From assembly GCF_005117025.1 (NCBI RefSeq), contig NZ_SWCO01000004.1, forward strand, positions 1 to 64,000: a stretch of DNA of 64,000 nt. Direction: 5' to 3'. Below the pieces are notes generated by a model. The model was not told where the DNA came from, did no database searches, and worked only from the letters and a program-made list of their open reading frames with translations. A program made the position numbers and the translations under genes. This document shows, piece by piece, positions 47,456 through 57,562 of the stretch. Each line of letters begins with the position of its first letter. Positions within the stretch are counted from its first letter, which is position 1. The DNA comes from Alteromonas portus (GTDB lineage: Bacteria > Pseudomonadota > Gammaproteobacteria > Enterobacterales > Alteromonadaceae).

Positions 47456-48640
47456 TTACGCCAATTGCACATTATTTCTGCCACCTTGTTTAGCTTTATA
47501 AAGTGCGTCGTCAGCCTGTGACAAAGCAGTCTCAATGGAATTGTGCTCATCCATTACAAAAGAAACGCCGCCACTCACTGTGATGTCTATAAATTTACCG
47601 TCGACGTCCAAAGGGTTATTACTAATTCTGTCTCTTAATTTATCGGCTAACTTGAATGCCCCAGCGCGGTCAGTATCTGGTAGTAATAGTACAAACTCTT
47701 CTCCACCTATTCTTGCTACACAATCAGCATTCCGAGAAGACATTTTCAATATTTTAGCAACGTGTTTAATCGCCTTATCACCTACTTCATGCCCATAGCT
47801 ATCGTTAATGCGTTTGAAAAAGTCAATGTCTAGCATAACTACTGAAAGCGGGCGTTTGTACCTTTGACTGTAGGCTAAGGCTTGCTGCGCAACAATTTGA
47901 AATGCGCGTCTGTTTAATAAGCCAGATAAGAAGTCAAAGTTTGCATCTCTTTGAAGTTTTTCTGCAAAACGGCTGACTTTTGCGACCATAGGCCTAAATA
48001 TGAAGAATGCTTCTATTAATATAGTAAGAATAATAATGCCCAAAACAATATTTTGCGCATGGCGAAGTTCGTCGACTTTTTCACGACTTTCTTTCTCGTA
48101 TTGTCCTACTATATTGTGTAATGGAATTAAGAGGTCGCTTTCTGCGAGTTGAAGAAACTTTAAGCTCTTCGTTGAGTTTAAAGTCATTGCCGCACCCGCT
48201 TCTTGTGTTAACACAGCTTTTATTTGCTCTTCAAACACCTTTATCTTGTTATCTACGTCAGAGGGAAAATAAAAGTAAAGGTTAAGAAGTGTTTCAGACA
48301 ACGGGCTTGGTTCGCCCTTTTCTAATGCTTCAAAGTGCTCGGATAAGAGAAACTGGTGATTCTGTTTCATTTTCTCTATTGCAGCTATAGAAAGCCTTTG
48401 TGACTTTTCAGAACCGCTCAGAAGATAATCCACCGCAAACAAACTGGCTCGTTGGGACAACATGCGCTGCTGACCACTTACGTTAACTATCTTCCCCGTA
48501 TCGTTTTGTTCAGCGATAACGCTGTCCAGCATAAAGTGAACAACTAATGACAAAATAGCGATTATGGAAAGAGAAACAACATACGTTAAGGTTAGTAGCC
48601 GACCTGGGTCATTAACCGTTATTGGATGGTCACTTTGCAT
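47456..48640 (-). CDS. Membrane-bound diguanylate cyclase with PilJ-type sensor
   Basis: A 394-residue protein with two membrane helices (about 16-38 and 198-217) enclosing a periplasmic helical sensor. The sensor starts with the PilJ-type signature VSGQQRMLSQR, seen also in nitrate-type sensors. The cytoplasmic GGDEF domain carries GGEEF (ARIGGEEFVLLLP), with inhibitory-site RNAD five residues before, so it should make cyclic-di-GMP. It lies 63 bases upstream of the GGDEF-EAL gene on the same strand and may be co-transcribed. Confidence 0.92.
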   Translation of the reverse strand: MQSDHPITVNDPGRLLTLTYVVSLSIIAILSLVVHFMLDSVIAEQNDTGKIVNVSGQQRMLSQRASLFAVDYLLSGSEKSQRLSIAAIEKMKQNHQFLLSEHFEALEKGEPSPLSETLLNLYFYFPSDVDNKIKVFEEQIKAVLTQEAGAAMTLNSTKSLKFLQLAESDLLIPLHNIVGQYEKESREKVDELRHAQNIVLGIIILTILIEAFFIFRPMVAKVSRFAEKLQRDANFDFLSGLLNRRAFQIVAQQALAYSQRYKRPLSVVMLDIDFFKRINDSYGHEVGDKAIKHVAKILKMSSRNADCVARIGGEEFVLLLPDTDRAGAFKLADKLRDRISNNPLDVDGKFIDITVSGGVSFVMDEHNSIETALSQADDALYKAKQGGRNNVQLA

Positions 48641-48817
48641 GCCAATACTCGAAAGATTAAGAGAAATATCACGTTAGCATTGTTTCACGCGACAAGCATT
48701 AACCTTTAGTCTAAAAATTCAACTGAAAACTCTATTTTTTTCCTAAAAAACCAATGCTTAGCAAAGTACACGGGGTATGACTTTATGCGCCAACGAGTAG
48801 TGCGCGCTAGGTCATAT

Positions 48818-49693
48818 CTATTTCTTAATGACTAAGTAGATGCCGCCAAGAGTGGCTAACGACGCGATTAAGATTTGAACGTTAAGTTGTTCTCCTAATA
48901 CTGCCCATCCCATCATGGTTGCGAGAACTGGAACGCTCAACTGTACGGTAGCGGCAGTTGTTGACTTAATAAGTGGCAGCACGCTGTACCAAATAGCGTA
49001 CCCGCAACCAGAGGCCAAAACTCCAGATGCTAAGGCGTAGTAAACACCGGTTGTATTTAAATCTAAATACTCAGCATTGCCCACTAACACAACAAAAAGC
49101 ATCGGAACGCAAAGCAATGAAGCATAAACGAAGTTACCCGATGTAGACAGCAGCGCAGAGGCACTTTTCTTACCTAATAGCGAATATATTCCCCAAGAAA
49201 TACCTGCAATTACCATGACTGCGCCCGAAAGCAATGACGGCGCTGATGCACTCGGTAACAAAAGAATTATTAAACCGGTAAACGCAGAGGCGAAACCACA
49301 CCACTGACGCTTTTTAAAGCGCTCACCATTTAATAGCCCAACAGATATCATCGTCAGTTGTACCGCGCCGAAGAGCAACAGCGCGCCCGTGCCAGTAGAC
49401 ATAGATATGTATGCATAGGAAAAGCTAATAGCATAAGCAAATAATGAAAGGCCGCCAAATACACTCGCATTACTTTTAAGGTCCTTCAATAAACCCTCAG
49501 TATGGTGGTGTTGTGGCTTTCTTCGTTTTGAATATAAAGATAAAAACAAAAGAGCAAGTGCACCACTTACTATACGCAAGATAGTAAAGCTTACTGGGTC
49601 TATCGATGAATTTGCCAGTGCCATACGGCACAGAAGCGAGTTAGCCGCAAAAGCAAACATGGCAATGGCGACCAGTGAAAGAGTTTTAAGCAA
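48818..49693 (-). CDS. EamA/DMT family exporter
   Basis: A membrane protein of about 291 residues with ten helices in two repeated halves, typical of the drug/metabolite transporter EamA family. No ATG precedes the first helix. A TTG ending at 49693 gives MLKTLSLVAIAMFAF, with GGGGAA just upstream; another TTG at 49747 would add 18 residues. I prefer the shorter form. The substrate is unknown. The gene is single. Confidence 0.83.
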   Translation of the reverse strand: MLKTLSLVAIAMFAFAANSLLCRMALANSSIDPVSFTILRIVSGALALLFLSLYSKRRKPQHHHTEGLLKDLKSNASVFGGLSLFAYAISFSYAYISMSTGTGALLLFGAVQLTMISVGLLNGERFKKRQWCGFASAFTGLIILLLPSASAPSLLSGAVMVIAGISWGIYSLLGKKSASALLSTSGNFVYASLLCVPMLFVVLVGNAEYLDLNTTGVYYALASGVLASGCGYAIWYSVLPLIKSTTAATVQLSVPVLATMMGWAVLGEQLNVQILIASLATLGGIYLVIKK

Positions 49694-49844
49694 GTGTTTC
49701 CCCGAGCATTTCGTTAGATTCAAAAACAAACACTGTGTGATTTGCAATCAATAGCTTAAGTAGAAGATGTCTCAGCTAAACAAATCGAAAATGTCTAAAA
49801 CGCAAGATAACACAAGGGACAAAAGTTTTAGTACCGCCCAAACA

Positions 49845-49870
49845 AAAAGAGGGCCGTGAGGTCCTCTTTT
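49845..49870 (-). terminator. Terminator of dapA-bamC-purC
   Basis: AAAAGAGG (49845-49852) pairs with CCTCTTTT (49863-49870). On the minus strand it is followed by TTGTTTGG. It lies 26 bases past the purC stop. Confidence 0.75.
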
Positions 49871-49896
49871 TACTGGTATCTATGATGCCGAAATGG

Positions 49897-50610
49897 TTAA
49901 AGCGATAAGCCCAAGCGCTCGGCAACCTCTATATAGGTCTCTACAACTGAGCCAAGTCCTTGTCTGAAGCGATCTTTATCCATCTTCTTGCGGGTTTCTT
50001 TATCCCACAAGCGGCACCCGTCAGGCGTAAATTCATCACCTAGCACGATGTTGCCATCTTTATCGACACCAAACTCAAGTTTGTAGTCAACAAGTAACAT
50101 GCCGGCCTCATCGAATAACGCTTTCAGTACACTGTTTACTTTGAAGGTTAGCGCCTTCATTTGTGCAATCTGTGACTCTGTAGCCCAACCGAATGACAAG
50201 ATATGATAATCGTTCACCATTGGGTCGTGAAGCGCATCGTTTTTAAGGAAAAACTCGAAAATCGGTGGGCTTAGTTCTTTGCCCTCTTCCACACCTAGTC
50301 TGCGGACCAAAGAGCCTGCAGATAAGTTTCTCACCACGCACTCGACAGGGATCATGTCCAGCTTTTTAACCAAAGACTCGGTATCAGAAACCAGCGCTTC
50401 AACTTGTGTTGCAATGCCCGCTTCTTCAAGCTTTGTCATTATAAAGTGGTTAAACTTGTTGTTTACTTCACCTTTGCGGTCAAGCTGCTCAATTTTTTCA
50501 CCGTCGAACGCAGAAGTGTCGTTTCTAAAGTGAAGGATCAGTTTATCGCTATCATCAGTGTAATAAACAGTTTTTGCTTTACCGCGGTAAAGCTCGTCGC
50601 GTTTTTCCAT
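49897..50610 (-). CDS. purC: SAICAR synthetase
   Basis: A 237-residue enzyme that joins CAIR and aspartate in purine synthesis. Family motifs are [14 protein letters not shown], the nucleotide-binding [12 protein letters not shown], and VDYKLEFG followed by [14 protein letters not shown]. Length equals that of E. coli PurC (237). It is the last gene of dapA-bamC-purC, the same order as E. coli, and begins 12 bases after bamC. Confidence 0.98.
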   Translation of the reverse strand: MEKRDELYRGKAKTVYYTDDSDKLILHFRNDTSAFDGEKIEQLDRKGEVNNKFNHFIMTKLEEAGIATQVEALVSDTESLVKKLDMIPVECVVRNLSAGSLVRRLGVEEGKELSPPIFEFFLKNDALHDPMVNDYHILSFGWATESQIAQMKALTFKVNSVLKALFDEAGMLLVDYKLEFGVDKDGNIVLGDEFTPDGCRLWDKETRKKMDKDRFRQGLGSVVETYIEVAERLGLSL

Positions 50611-50622
50611 TCTCAGTCTCAG

Positions 50623-51726
50623 TTATATATCAAGGTTATCTTCTGACATGACCTCAGCAAATGCACTGTAAAGGTCGGAAACCTGATTTGCTTCAAACGG
50701 TACACTTTCATTATTCATAAAAGTTACTGACGTGCGATTTGCACCCGCTTTTGCAACTTTCAAACGATAATCACCTTTTTTAAGTAATTCTGTATCGCTT
50801 GAGAACAAACCGTCCCACCAACTACCTTGATCACCATTATAGGTTACAAATAGAAGGCCGTTCGATTTATCTAAATCTTTAACGTCGAATCCAAGTTTAC
50901 GAAGAACCAAAAGCATTCTTGGCCACGCTACATCGTACTGTGCTTCAACTAAGTAAGCTGCGTCGCCGTCAGCATTAAAGCCCATTTCAGTATTGATACC
51001 CTGACGGATCTTTGCAATTCTTCTCGTTTCCGCCAACTGAATTTGGTATTCGTAATGACCGATAACCTGGTTCAATACATCAACTTCTTCACGGCGTTCT
51101 TCCATTGAAGACACATCGGCAATAACATCGTTGCCTAATGTCTGCATGTAGTCTTTTAATTCAACCGTCAGTGCAGCGCTTCGACCGTGAGGTTTAACTT
51201 CTAAACTGAATTCAAAACGACGACCAACTTCACTCTCTTCATCAGTGAAACTGTACCAAGGACCATCAATTTCTTTAGTAATGACCATCCAATCTGTGAT
51301 CAGCACTTTGTCTTCTGGGCTGAAGCTATCAACACCGATGCCTTGCTCATCCAAGAAACTCAATAACGAATTCCAAATAGCTTGGCTTAAAGGTTGGCTA
51401 TCATCTACTTGGTCAAACCAAATAGTTGCTGAGCCTTTTCCTTCTTCAACATGTGAACCGGTAACTAGCGGGAGAACAAGCGCTGGCGAGCGCACCACTA
51501 AGTTCTTACCCACTAAAGATGGATCAGCTTCTTGGCCTAATTCAGGTAAGGCAAAATCTCGTGAAAAAGTAGGTTTACTTAATTCAGGTGGTACTTCTAA
51601 TGTCTTTTGTTCTTTAGTTTTTAAGTACTCGTAGCTACCTGACGCGGTTTTTCTATCTAGTTGGCTTGAACAACCTGCAAGTGCAACCATTGCTACTGAA
51701 CTTGCTATAGCCAGCGTTCTTTTCAT
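50623..51726 (-). CDS. bamC: BamC, outer-membrane assembly lipoprotein
   Basis: A 367-residue lipoprotein of the BAM complex. The signal peptide ends in the lipobox LAGC (cysteine 19). An unstructured N-terminal segment that contacts BamD (ELSKPTFSRDFALPE region) is followed by two helix-grip domains (about 95-215 and 245-360). It lies between dapA and purC, the conserved context of nlpB/bamC. Sequence divergence is normal for this subunit. Confidence 0.93.
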   Translation of the reverse strand: MKRTLAIASSVAMVALAGCSSQLDRKTASGSYEYLKTKEQKTLEVPPELSKPTFSRDFALPELGQEADPSLVGKNLVVRSPALVLPLVTGSHVEEGKGSATIWFDQVDDSQPLSQAIWNSLLSFLDEQGIGVDSFSPEDKVLITDWMVITKEIDGPWYSFTDEESEVGRRFEFSLEVKPHGRSAALTVELKDYMQTLGNDVIADVSSMEERREEVDVLNQVIGHYEYQIQLAETRRIAKIRQGINTEMGFNADGDAAYLVEAQYDVAWPRMLLVLRKLGFDVKDLDKSNGLLFVTYNGDQGSWWDGLFSSDTELLKKGDYRLKVAKAGANRTSVTFMNNESVPFEANQVSDLYSAFAEVMSEDNLDI

Positions 51727-51738
51727 CTGTGTTCCTTA

Positions 51739-52623
51739 TTAACCAGAAATCAATGCGTATTTTTTTAGTAGTTCTTCGATACGTTTTTGGCTTGATAGTT
51801 CCGGTAAAACCATAGGTAATCGCATAACAGCGCTTTCCATCATGCCCATTTTATATAACGCCCACTTAGGCATTACAGGGTTTGGCTCAATGAAAAGGTC
51901 GCTGTGTAGCAACTTTATTGTCTCGTCGATGGCTCGACACTTATCGAAATCTTTACTCAGGGCTGCTTCGCACATTTGAGCTATAGCTTTTGGTGCGATG
52001 TTGGCGGTAACAGAAATGACACCATGTCCGCCTTCACACATAAATTCAGCGCTTGTGCCGTCGTCGCCACTCAAAAGAACAAAGTCATCGGGAACCAATG
52101 GCTGTGTAGCTTTAAGGCGCGCAATATTACCAGTTGCGTCTTTAAGACCAACAATATTTTTATGTGCTGATAATTCTGCAACTGTCTCAGGCAACATATC
52201 GGCTACGGTACGGCCCGGTACGTTATAAAGAATAACGGGAAGGTCACTGGCATCAGCAATGGCATTAAAATGCGCTACCATTCCTCTTTGCTGTGGCTTG
52301 TTATAATAAGGCACAACGCTTAAGAAACCGTCGATACCGGTAGAACCTAACTGTTCGGTAAGAAAGATGGCCTCGTCAGTAGAGTTAGCACCACTACCCG
52401 CGATAACTGGAATAGCGCCCGAAGCCATTGCTACTGTTTCTTTGACTACATCGATATGTTCATCAAACGGTAGCGTTGCTGACTCACCCGTAGTTCCAAC
52501 CGACACAATACCATGTGTGCCCTGCTCAACATGAAACTTAACAAGTTTCTCTAAAGACTTGTAATCAATATCGCCGTTTTCGAGCATCGGCGTGACGAGT
52601 GCTACGTAACTACCAGTAAACAT
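51739..52623 (-). CDS. dapA: 4-hydroxy-tetrahydrodipicolinate synthase
   Basis: A 294-residue TIM-barrel enzyme at the start of lysine and diaminopimelate synthesis. The Schiff-base lysine is K161 (VGLKDATG), with Y133 (ILYNVPGRT) and T44/T45 (VGTTGES) at the same positions as in E. coli. First gene of the dapA-bamC-purC group and divergent from gcvR. Confidence 0.98.
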   Translation of the reverse strand: MFTGSYVALVTPMLENGDIDYKSLEKLVKFHVEQGTHGIVSVGTTGESATLPFDEHIDVVKETVAMASGAIPVIAGSGANSTDEAIFLTEQLGSTGIDGFLSVVPYYNKPQQRGMVAHFNAIADASDLPVILYNVPGRTVADMLPETVAELSAHKNIVGLKDATGNIARLKATQPLVPDDFVLLSGDDGTSAEFMCEGGHGVISVTANIAPKAIAQMCEAALSKDFDKCRAIDETIKLLHSDLFIEPNPVMPKWALYKMGMMESAVMRLPMVLPELSSQKRIEELLKKYALISG

Positions 52624-52801
52624 AATCTCTCCGCAAAATGTGAGCGCACATGGTAAATATGTCGGTGCTTAAACACAAGTAATAGCGCGTGTAAAATGAC
52701 AAGAATTTGACAATATCTTATTCAAACGCAAGAAAAAGGCGCTGACTTCTAAAAAAACTCTGTGCTAACATCCCGACATTATTAACATTGAAGTGAAGTA
52801 G

Positions 52802-53365
52802 ATGTCGAAACACCAACTTATCGTCACCATTCTGGGTACAGACAAAAGTGGCATTTTAAGCGAAATTGCAACGACAGTATCAGAAGCTCAGTGCAATATT
52901 CTCGATAGTAGACAAGCTATATATGGCAGAGAGTTCTCGTTGACAATGATCATCGAAGGAGCGCAAAGCGCCATAACAAAAGCAGAATGTATTCTACCTC
53001 CTCTATTCCAGCGACTGGATTTGTTGTCAATGATGAAGCGTACAAGTCATCATGAAAAGCAGAATCTTGCGCACTTGTTTAATGTTGAGTTTAGTGGTGA
53101 AGATACAGCGGGCCTTATTAAAGCAGTGACTGGCTTTTTCGCTGACCGACACGCAATGATAAGCGCGTTTCGTCAACGTACGTTTAAAGACAAAGTCACT
53201 GGAAAAGACAATATGCGATGTAAATTTGTTGTTTCGATTCCTTCTGATGAAAATGTTGATGCTTTAGAATCTGATCTAATGTCCCTGTTCGATGCGTTAA
53301 ATGTGACAGGCAAAGTAGTAGACAAACATAAAAAGGATCCCAATGAAAACGTTACAAGCTGGTGA
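52802..53365 (+). CDS. gcvR: Glycine cleavage system repressor GcvR
   Basis: A 187-residue protein with two ACT domains (about 5-80 and 92-175), which in E. coli binds GcvA to repress the gcv operon in the absence of glycine. The first ACT domain opens with LIVTILGTDKSGILSEIATT. The gene overlaps bcp by 23 bases in another frame, consistent with coupling. The gcvR-bcp pair opposite dapA is the E. coli arrangement. Confidence 0.94.
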   Translation: MSKHQLIVTILGTDKSGILSEIATTVSEAQCNILDSRQAIYGREFSLTMIIEGAQSAITKAECILPPLFQRLDLLSMMKRTSHHEKQNLAHLFNVEFSGEDTAGLIKAVTGFFADRHAMISAFRQRTFKDKVTGKDNMRCKFVVSIPSDENVDALESDLMSLFDALNVTGKVVDKHKKDPNENVTSW

Positions 53366-53807
53366 TAAAGCCCCACAGTTCTCACTGCAAAACCAAGACG
53401 ACGAGACCGTTTCTTTAACCGATTTTTCTGGTAAAAAGGTACTGGTTTACTTTTATCCTAAAGCGATGACGCCAGGCTGCACGGTTCAGGCACAGGGCCT
53501 GCGCGATGTGAACGAAGAGCTCAAGGCGAAAAACGTGGTTGTGCTAGGTGTAAGTCCAGATGCCGTAAAGCGTTTGCCCAAGTTTATTGAAAAAGAGAAT
53601 CTTAATTTTACCCTTCTTTCCGACGAGGACCACGCGGTAGCGGATGCTTTTGGCGTGTGGGGGCCAAAGAAGTTTATGGGCAAAGAATACGACGGTATTC
53701 ATCGCCAAACATTCTTAATCGATGAAAACGGAGTTATTGAGCACGTATTCAATAAGTTCAAAACAAAAGAGCACCACACTGTAGTACTTGATTACTTGAA
53801 CAGTTAA
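53343..53807 (+). CDS. bcp: Bcp-type peroxiredoxin, single cysteine
   Basis: A 154-residue thiol peroxidase of the Bcp/PrxQ family. The peroxidatic cysteine is C46 in AMTPGCTVQAQGLRD. E. coli Bcp has a second, resolving cysteine five residues later; here that position is Q51, and the whole protein has no other cysteine. It should therefore work as a 1-Cys enzyme needing an external thiol. Overlaps the end of gcvR. Confidence 0.96.
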   Translation: MKTLQAGDKAPQFSLQNQDDETVSLTDFSGKKVLVYFYPKAMTPGCTVQAQGLRDVNEELKAKNVVVLGVSPDAVKRLPKFIEKENLNFTLLSDEDHAVADAFGVWGPKKFMGKEYDGIHRQTFLIDENGVIEHVFNKFKTKEHHTVVLDYLNS

Positions 53808-53823
53808 CTCAGCCTCAAATACA

Positions 53824-53860
53824 AAAAAGCCCCGGCAACGAAATATTGCCGGGGCTTTTT
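53824..53860. terminator. Bidirectional terminator between bcp and perM
   Basis: A perfect 15-base stem AAAAAGCCCCGGCAA (53824-53838) pairs with TTGCCGGGGCTTTTT (53846-53860), with A-runs and T-runs on both sides. It serves both convergent genes. Confidence 0.92.
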
Positions 53861-53876
53861 TATGAGAATCAATGCA

Positions 53877-54950
53877 CTATTTTACTTCGTCGGGTATAGC
53901 CACTGGGTTACTAGACCACGCCGTAATAACGGCTTTTACTAGAGTGGCAAGAGGAATTGCGAAAAATACGCCCCAAAAGCCCCATAGCCCGCCAAATACC
54001 AAGACCGCAACAATGATGTAAAGAGGGTGCAGGCTTACCGCTTCAGAAAACAACAAGGGGACCAGTAAATTACCATCTAACGCTTGAATGATGCCATACG
54101 CTATCATTAAGTACCAAAACTCTGGCGATATACCCCACTGAAACATAGCAACGACCGCTACTGGAATGGTTACCACTGCCGCACCAATATATGGAATGAG
54201 CACAGAGAAACCGACTAAAACACCAAGCAAAATGGCATATCGCAAATCCATAAGTACAAAAGTTACGCAACTCACTACACCAACAATGATTATTTCAATC
54301 ACTTTGCCGCGAATATAATTGGCAATTTGAGAGTTCATCTCGTGTCCAACTTGTGTGATCAAGCGACGCTCTTTTGGCAATAACCGAGAGATACTCTCAA
54401 CAAAAAACAATTTGTCTTTCAACATGAAAAACACCATCAACGGCACCAGAACTACGTAAACAAGCAACGCGGCCAAATTAGCAATGTTGCTAAACGAAGC
54501 AGAAATTAACGTTTCCCCCACTTCCACGAGTTTGTCATTTAGCCCCTCCATCATCTGGTGTATTTGATACACCTGCACATAGTCTGGGTATTTGTCAGGT
54601 AGCGTTAAAATCCATTCCTGCGCCTTCTGCCAAATCAACGGCGTTTCTTGAATAAGATTCACACTTTGTTTAGAGATAATGGGAACCAAACCAATTAAGG
54701 TTAAAATAGTCACCGTGATAAAGCCAAACAACACCACAGCACATGCTAAGGTGCGACCAACCCCTATGCTAACTAAACGGCTCACAGGCCAATCAAGCAG
54801 GTACGCTATTACAGCAGCGACTAATACAGGCATGATTAGTTCGCCCCACAGCAGCAATACTGCCGTGGTCAGAAGAATCAAAATTAGCAGCATCGCTGCA
54901 TCAGGGTCAGAAAATTTGCGTCGGTACCAACGACCAAAAACGCTAATCAT
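53877..54950 (-). CDS. perM: PerM, AI-2E transporter family permease
   Basis: A 357-residue membrane protein with about seven or eight helices of the AI-2E/PerM family. The N-terminus RWYRRKFSDPDAAMLLILI resembles E. coli PerM, which places the start at the ATG ending at 54950; the frame to 54983 begins with GTG. The substrate of PerM is unknown. Neighbours bcp and bepA match E. coli. Confidence 0.9.
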   Translation of the reverse strand: MISVFGRWYRRKFSDPDAAMLLILILLTTAVLLLWGELIMPVLVAAVIAYLLDWPVSRLVSIGVGRTLACAVVLFGFITVTILTLIGLVPIISKQSVNLIQETPLIWQKAQEWILTLPDKYPDYVQVYQIHQMMEGLNDKLVEVGETLISASFSNIANLAALLVYVVLVPLMVFFMLKDKLFFVESISRLLPKERRLITQVGHEMNSQIANYIRGKVIEIIIVGVVSCVTFVLMDLRYAILLGVLVGFSVLIPYIGAAVVTIPVAVVAMFQWGISPEFWYLMIAYGIIQALDGNLLVPLLFSEAVSLHPLYIIVAVLVFGGLWGFWGVFFAIPLATLVKAVITAWSSNPVAIPDEVK

Positions 54951-55313
54951 AGAAACGCCTAGAAATAACCAAGAATAGGACACGCATCATAGTTGATAGC
55001 GCTAGCAATTAGCAATAAGTAGTAGTTAAGAATCTTTCAAAATCAAACTGGTATGATGTTTTTACAGTATTATGATTAGTGTGTAGAGTAGTTGTAGAAC
55101 AAAATGCGATAAAGTGTTTCAAAATACGTAATGCATAGCATTGAAACGGTGAAGTATACCTCCGTAAATCCCGGTCTCGTGCATGTAAAAGCGATACCTT
55201 AATTATTGCAATTGCATTTAACCGGACATAATAAGAAATAAAATTGAAACTGTTTAACAACTTAGTGCTCTAAGCGTTAAGCAGTATTAAACACGTACAA
55301 TGATTGTAGGTTC
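54951..55313. other. perM-bepA divergent gap
   Basis: A 363-base AT-rich region that must hold both promoters. An 83-codon minus-strand frame (55009-55260) shows no family features or ribosome-binding site. No repeat or RNA gene seen. Confidence 0.45.
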
Positions 55314-56777
55314 ATGAGAAAAAAGTTTTCAGCATCTTTGGTTGCCCTTTCCTTCGTGCTCACATCGAGCTTAACGGCTGTTGCACAGGATGCTAAGTAC
55401 AGCAATAAAAATGCCTTGCCCGAGATAGGTGTTGTAGCCTCGGATGCTATATCTTTAGATAAGGAAATGATTGTAGGCGATGCGGTAATGCGGCAGATGC
55501 GTGGTCAGAGCCCTATTATCTCGGACCCCGTATTAGACGAATACCTTCAAGACATTGGTAATCGATTAGTTGTGCACGCTGACAACGCAAAGTTTCCTTT
55601 TGAGTTTTTTTGGGTTAACAACGACGCTATTAACGCGTTTGCGTTCTTCGGCGGCCATATTGGTGTTCATACCGGCTTAATGCGCCGTGCAGAAAATGAA
55701 AGCGAATTAGCGTCGGTACTTGCTCACGAAATATCTCACGTTACGCAGCGCCATATTGCTCGACGCATGCAGGCACAACAACGCTCTTCACCTTTAGCTT
55801 TGGCTTCTCTTATTGGTGGTGTGCTAATCGCTATGGCGAACCCAGAAGCGGGAATTGCGGCTATGCAAGCCGGTACAGCGGCCTCAGCGCAACTGCAAAT
55901 TGACTACACCAGATCAAATGAACAGGAAGCTGACAGAATTGGTATTGCCATGCTGGCAAGAGCAGGCTTTGACCCAAACGCCGCGGCCTCATTTTTCTCA
56001 ACCATGGCGGAAGAATACCGTATGGTGTCTCGTCCACCTGCACGTCTCCTTACTCACCCCCTAACAGAAACCCGTATTGCTGATGCAAGAAATCGCGCTG
56101 GTGATTACCCAAGACGCTATTTGCCAATCAATAAACAATTTGAGTTAGCAAAAGCGCGTATAAAAGCCCGCTACTCTTTTGGAGCTGACTACGCGATTGA
56201 GTATTTTGAAGCGGCCGTTGCACAAGATGTACAGCGTAGCAAAGAGGCGTCTCTTTACGGTTTGGCTTTGGCATATATGCGCTCCGAGAAAATCGAGCAG
56301 GCCAAAAAATTAATGGATGAGCTTATTGTTAATGACAAAGGCAATCTTTTCTATCTCGACGCGATGACTGATATTTATATCTCTATGGGCCAGCCATTAA
56401 AAGCCGTAGAGATGCTGAAGCCTCACGTTACGCATAACCCTAGAAACCAAGTATTGGCACTTAATCAGGCGAACGCGTTAATAAGCGCACAAAAATATGA
56501 TGATGCCATTTCATTACTAAAGGACTTCTTACTAGTTAGAAAGGATTATCAGATTGCCCATCAGTTAATGAGCGAAGCTTACCAGAAGTCAAAAAGGTTT
56601 TCGCAAATGCATCAAAGCAAAGCTGAAGTTTATGCCCTTTACGGTGCTTACAATCGCGCGGTGGACGAACTTCAATATGCGTATAACTTTGCAGGCGATG
56701 ACCATCTTGAAAAACAGCGTATAAGGGCGCGAATAAAACAATTTCGCGATCAAGAAGAGCGCTTAGAGCAATTATAA
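55314..56777 (+). CDS. bepA: BepA, periplasmic metalloprotease and chaperone
   Basis: A 487-residue protein, the same length as E. coli BepA (YfgC). A signal peptide (cut near AVAQ) precedes an M48 zinc protease domain with HEISH (H138-E139-H142) and a third-ligand region RSNEQEADRIG. C-terminal TPR repeats (about 310-480) follow. It degrades or rescues stalled LptD and BamA at the outer membrane. The ribosome-binding site is weak (AGG). Confidence 0.96.
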   Translation: MRKKFSASLVALSFVLTSSLTAVAQDAKYSNKNALPEIGVVASDAISLDKEMIVGDAVMRQMRGQSPIISDPVLDEYLQDIGNRLVVHADNAKFPFEFFWVNNDAINAFAFFGGHIGVHTGLMRRAENESELASVLAHEISHVTQRHIARRMQAQQRSSPLALASLIGGVLIAMANPEAGIAAMQAGTAASAQLQIDYTRSNEQEADRIGIAMLARAGFDPNAAASFFSTMAEEYRMVSRPPARLLTHPLTETRIADARNRAGDYPRRYLPINKQFELAKARIKARYSFGADYAIEYFEAAVAQDVQRSKEASLYGLALAYMRSEKIEQAKKLMDELIVNDKGNLFYLDAMTDIYISMGQPLKAVEMLKPHVTHNPRNQVLALNQANALISAQKYDDAISLLKDFLLVRKDYQIAHQLMSEAYQKSKRFSQMHQSKAEVYALYGAYNRAVDELQYAYNFAGDDHLEKQRIRARIKQFRDQEERLEQL

Positions 56778-56833
56778 ACAATAACATTGCTGCTATGCCG
56801 TTGTTTCAATCGCTTTTCCCTTTATCACTAAAT

Positions 56834-57343
56834 TTACCCAGCGCCTTTTAATTCGTTAAGGCGCTGGCGCAAGCTTGATGCTGTCACCTCACCCATCAGT
56901 GTCTCTTTTACCTCTCCGTCGGGGCCAATTATATAAGTAGCTGGCAGGTATGGCGGCTTCGACATGGGTAATTTAATGTCAGGGGCACTTACGATAACAG
57001 GCACCGTGATATTAAACTCTTTTGTCATGGTAATGAGTTCAGACTTTGTTTTTGGGTCGTAATTAATGGCAAATAACTGGGTGTTGTCGGGACGCGACTG
57101 ATGAAAAGACGCTAATTCAGGCATTTCTCGAAGACACGGTGCACACCACGGCGCAAAGTAATTAATGACCACCCATTGACCTTGAAGATCATGCCAGCGG
57201 TATGATTCTCCATCTAAGGTTTCAAAATCCTCTTGAAGACTCTGATAAGTGAATGCGCCCGCCAAAACGGCAGCAGTGAAAAGGAGAACAAGAAGGACTG
57301 GATTAGTTTTACCCACATTTCTTAAAAACGGTGAGAACAACAT
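56834..57343 (-). CDS. TlpA-like membrane-anchored thioredoxin
   Basis: A 169-residue protein with one N-terminal helix (about 14-33) and a periplasmic thioredoxin fold carrying C67-A-P-C70 in FAPWCAPC. A cis-proline region is visible in SKPPYLPATYIIGPDG. It belongs to the TlpA/ResA group, which reduces or transfers disulfides on exported proteins. It is single, convergent with bepA. Confidence 0.9.
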   Translation of the reverse strand: MLFSPFLRNVGKTNPVLLVLLFTAAVLAGAFTYQSLQEDFETLDGESYRWHDLQGQWVVINYFAPWCAPCLREMPELASFHQSRPDNTQLFAINYDPKTKSELITMTKEFNITVPVIVSAPDIKLPMSKPPYLPATYIIGPDGEVKETLMGEVTASSLRQRLNELKGAG

Positions 57344-57562
57344 GCAACTCCCTAATTTCTTGTATTTTATCCATAGTGCCAGATTCTCATGTGCTTCTCT
57401 AATAGAATTTTAAGCGTAAAATTTATGGAACTCGTTCTTTTCTACCCAGTGAAATAGGGATAATGCTCAATTTATTAAGAGTTACCGGTAAACTGCTTGA
57501 TATTCGAAGGCAAAAACGCAATAGTTCGCGCCAAAAGAAACAATCGGTAAAAAGGGGCATTT

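Noticed and set aside
55009-55260. 83-codon minus-strand frame in the perM-bepA gap
   Set aside because: No family resemblance or ribosome-binding site; gap is AT-rich.
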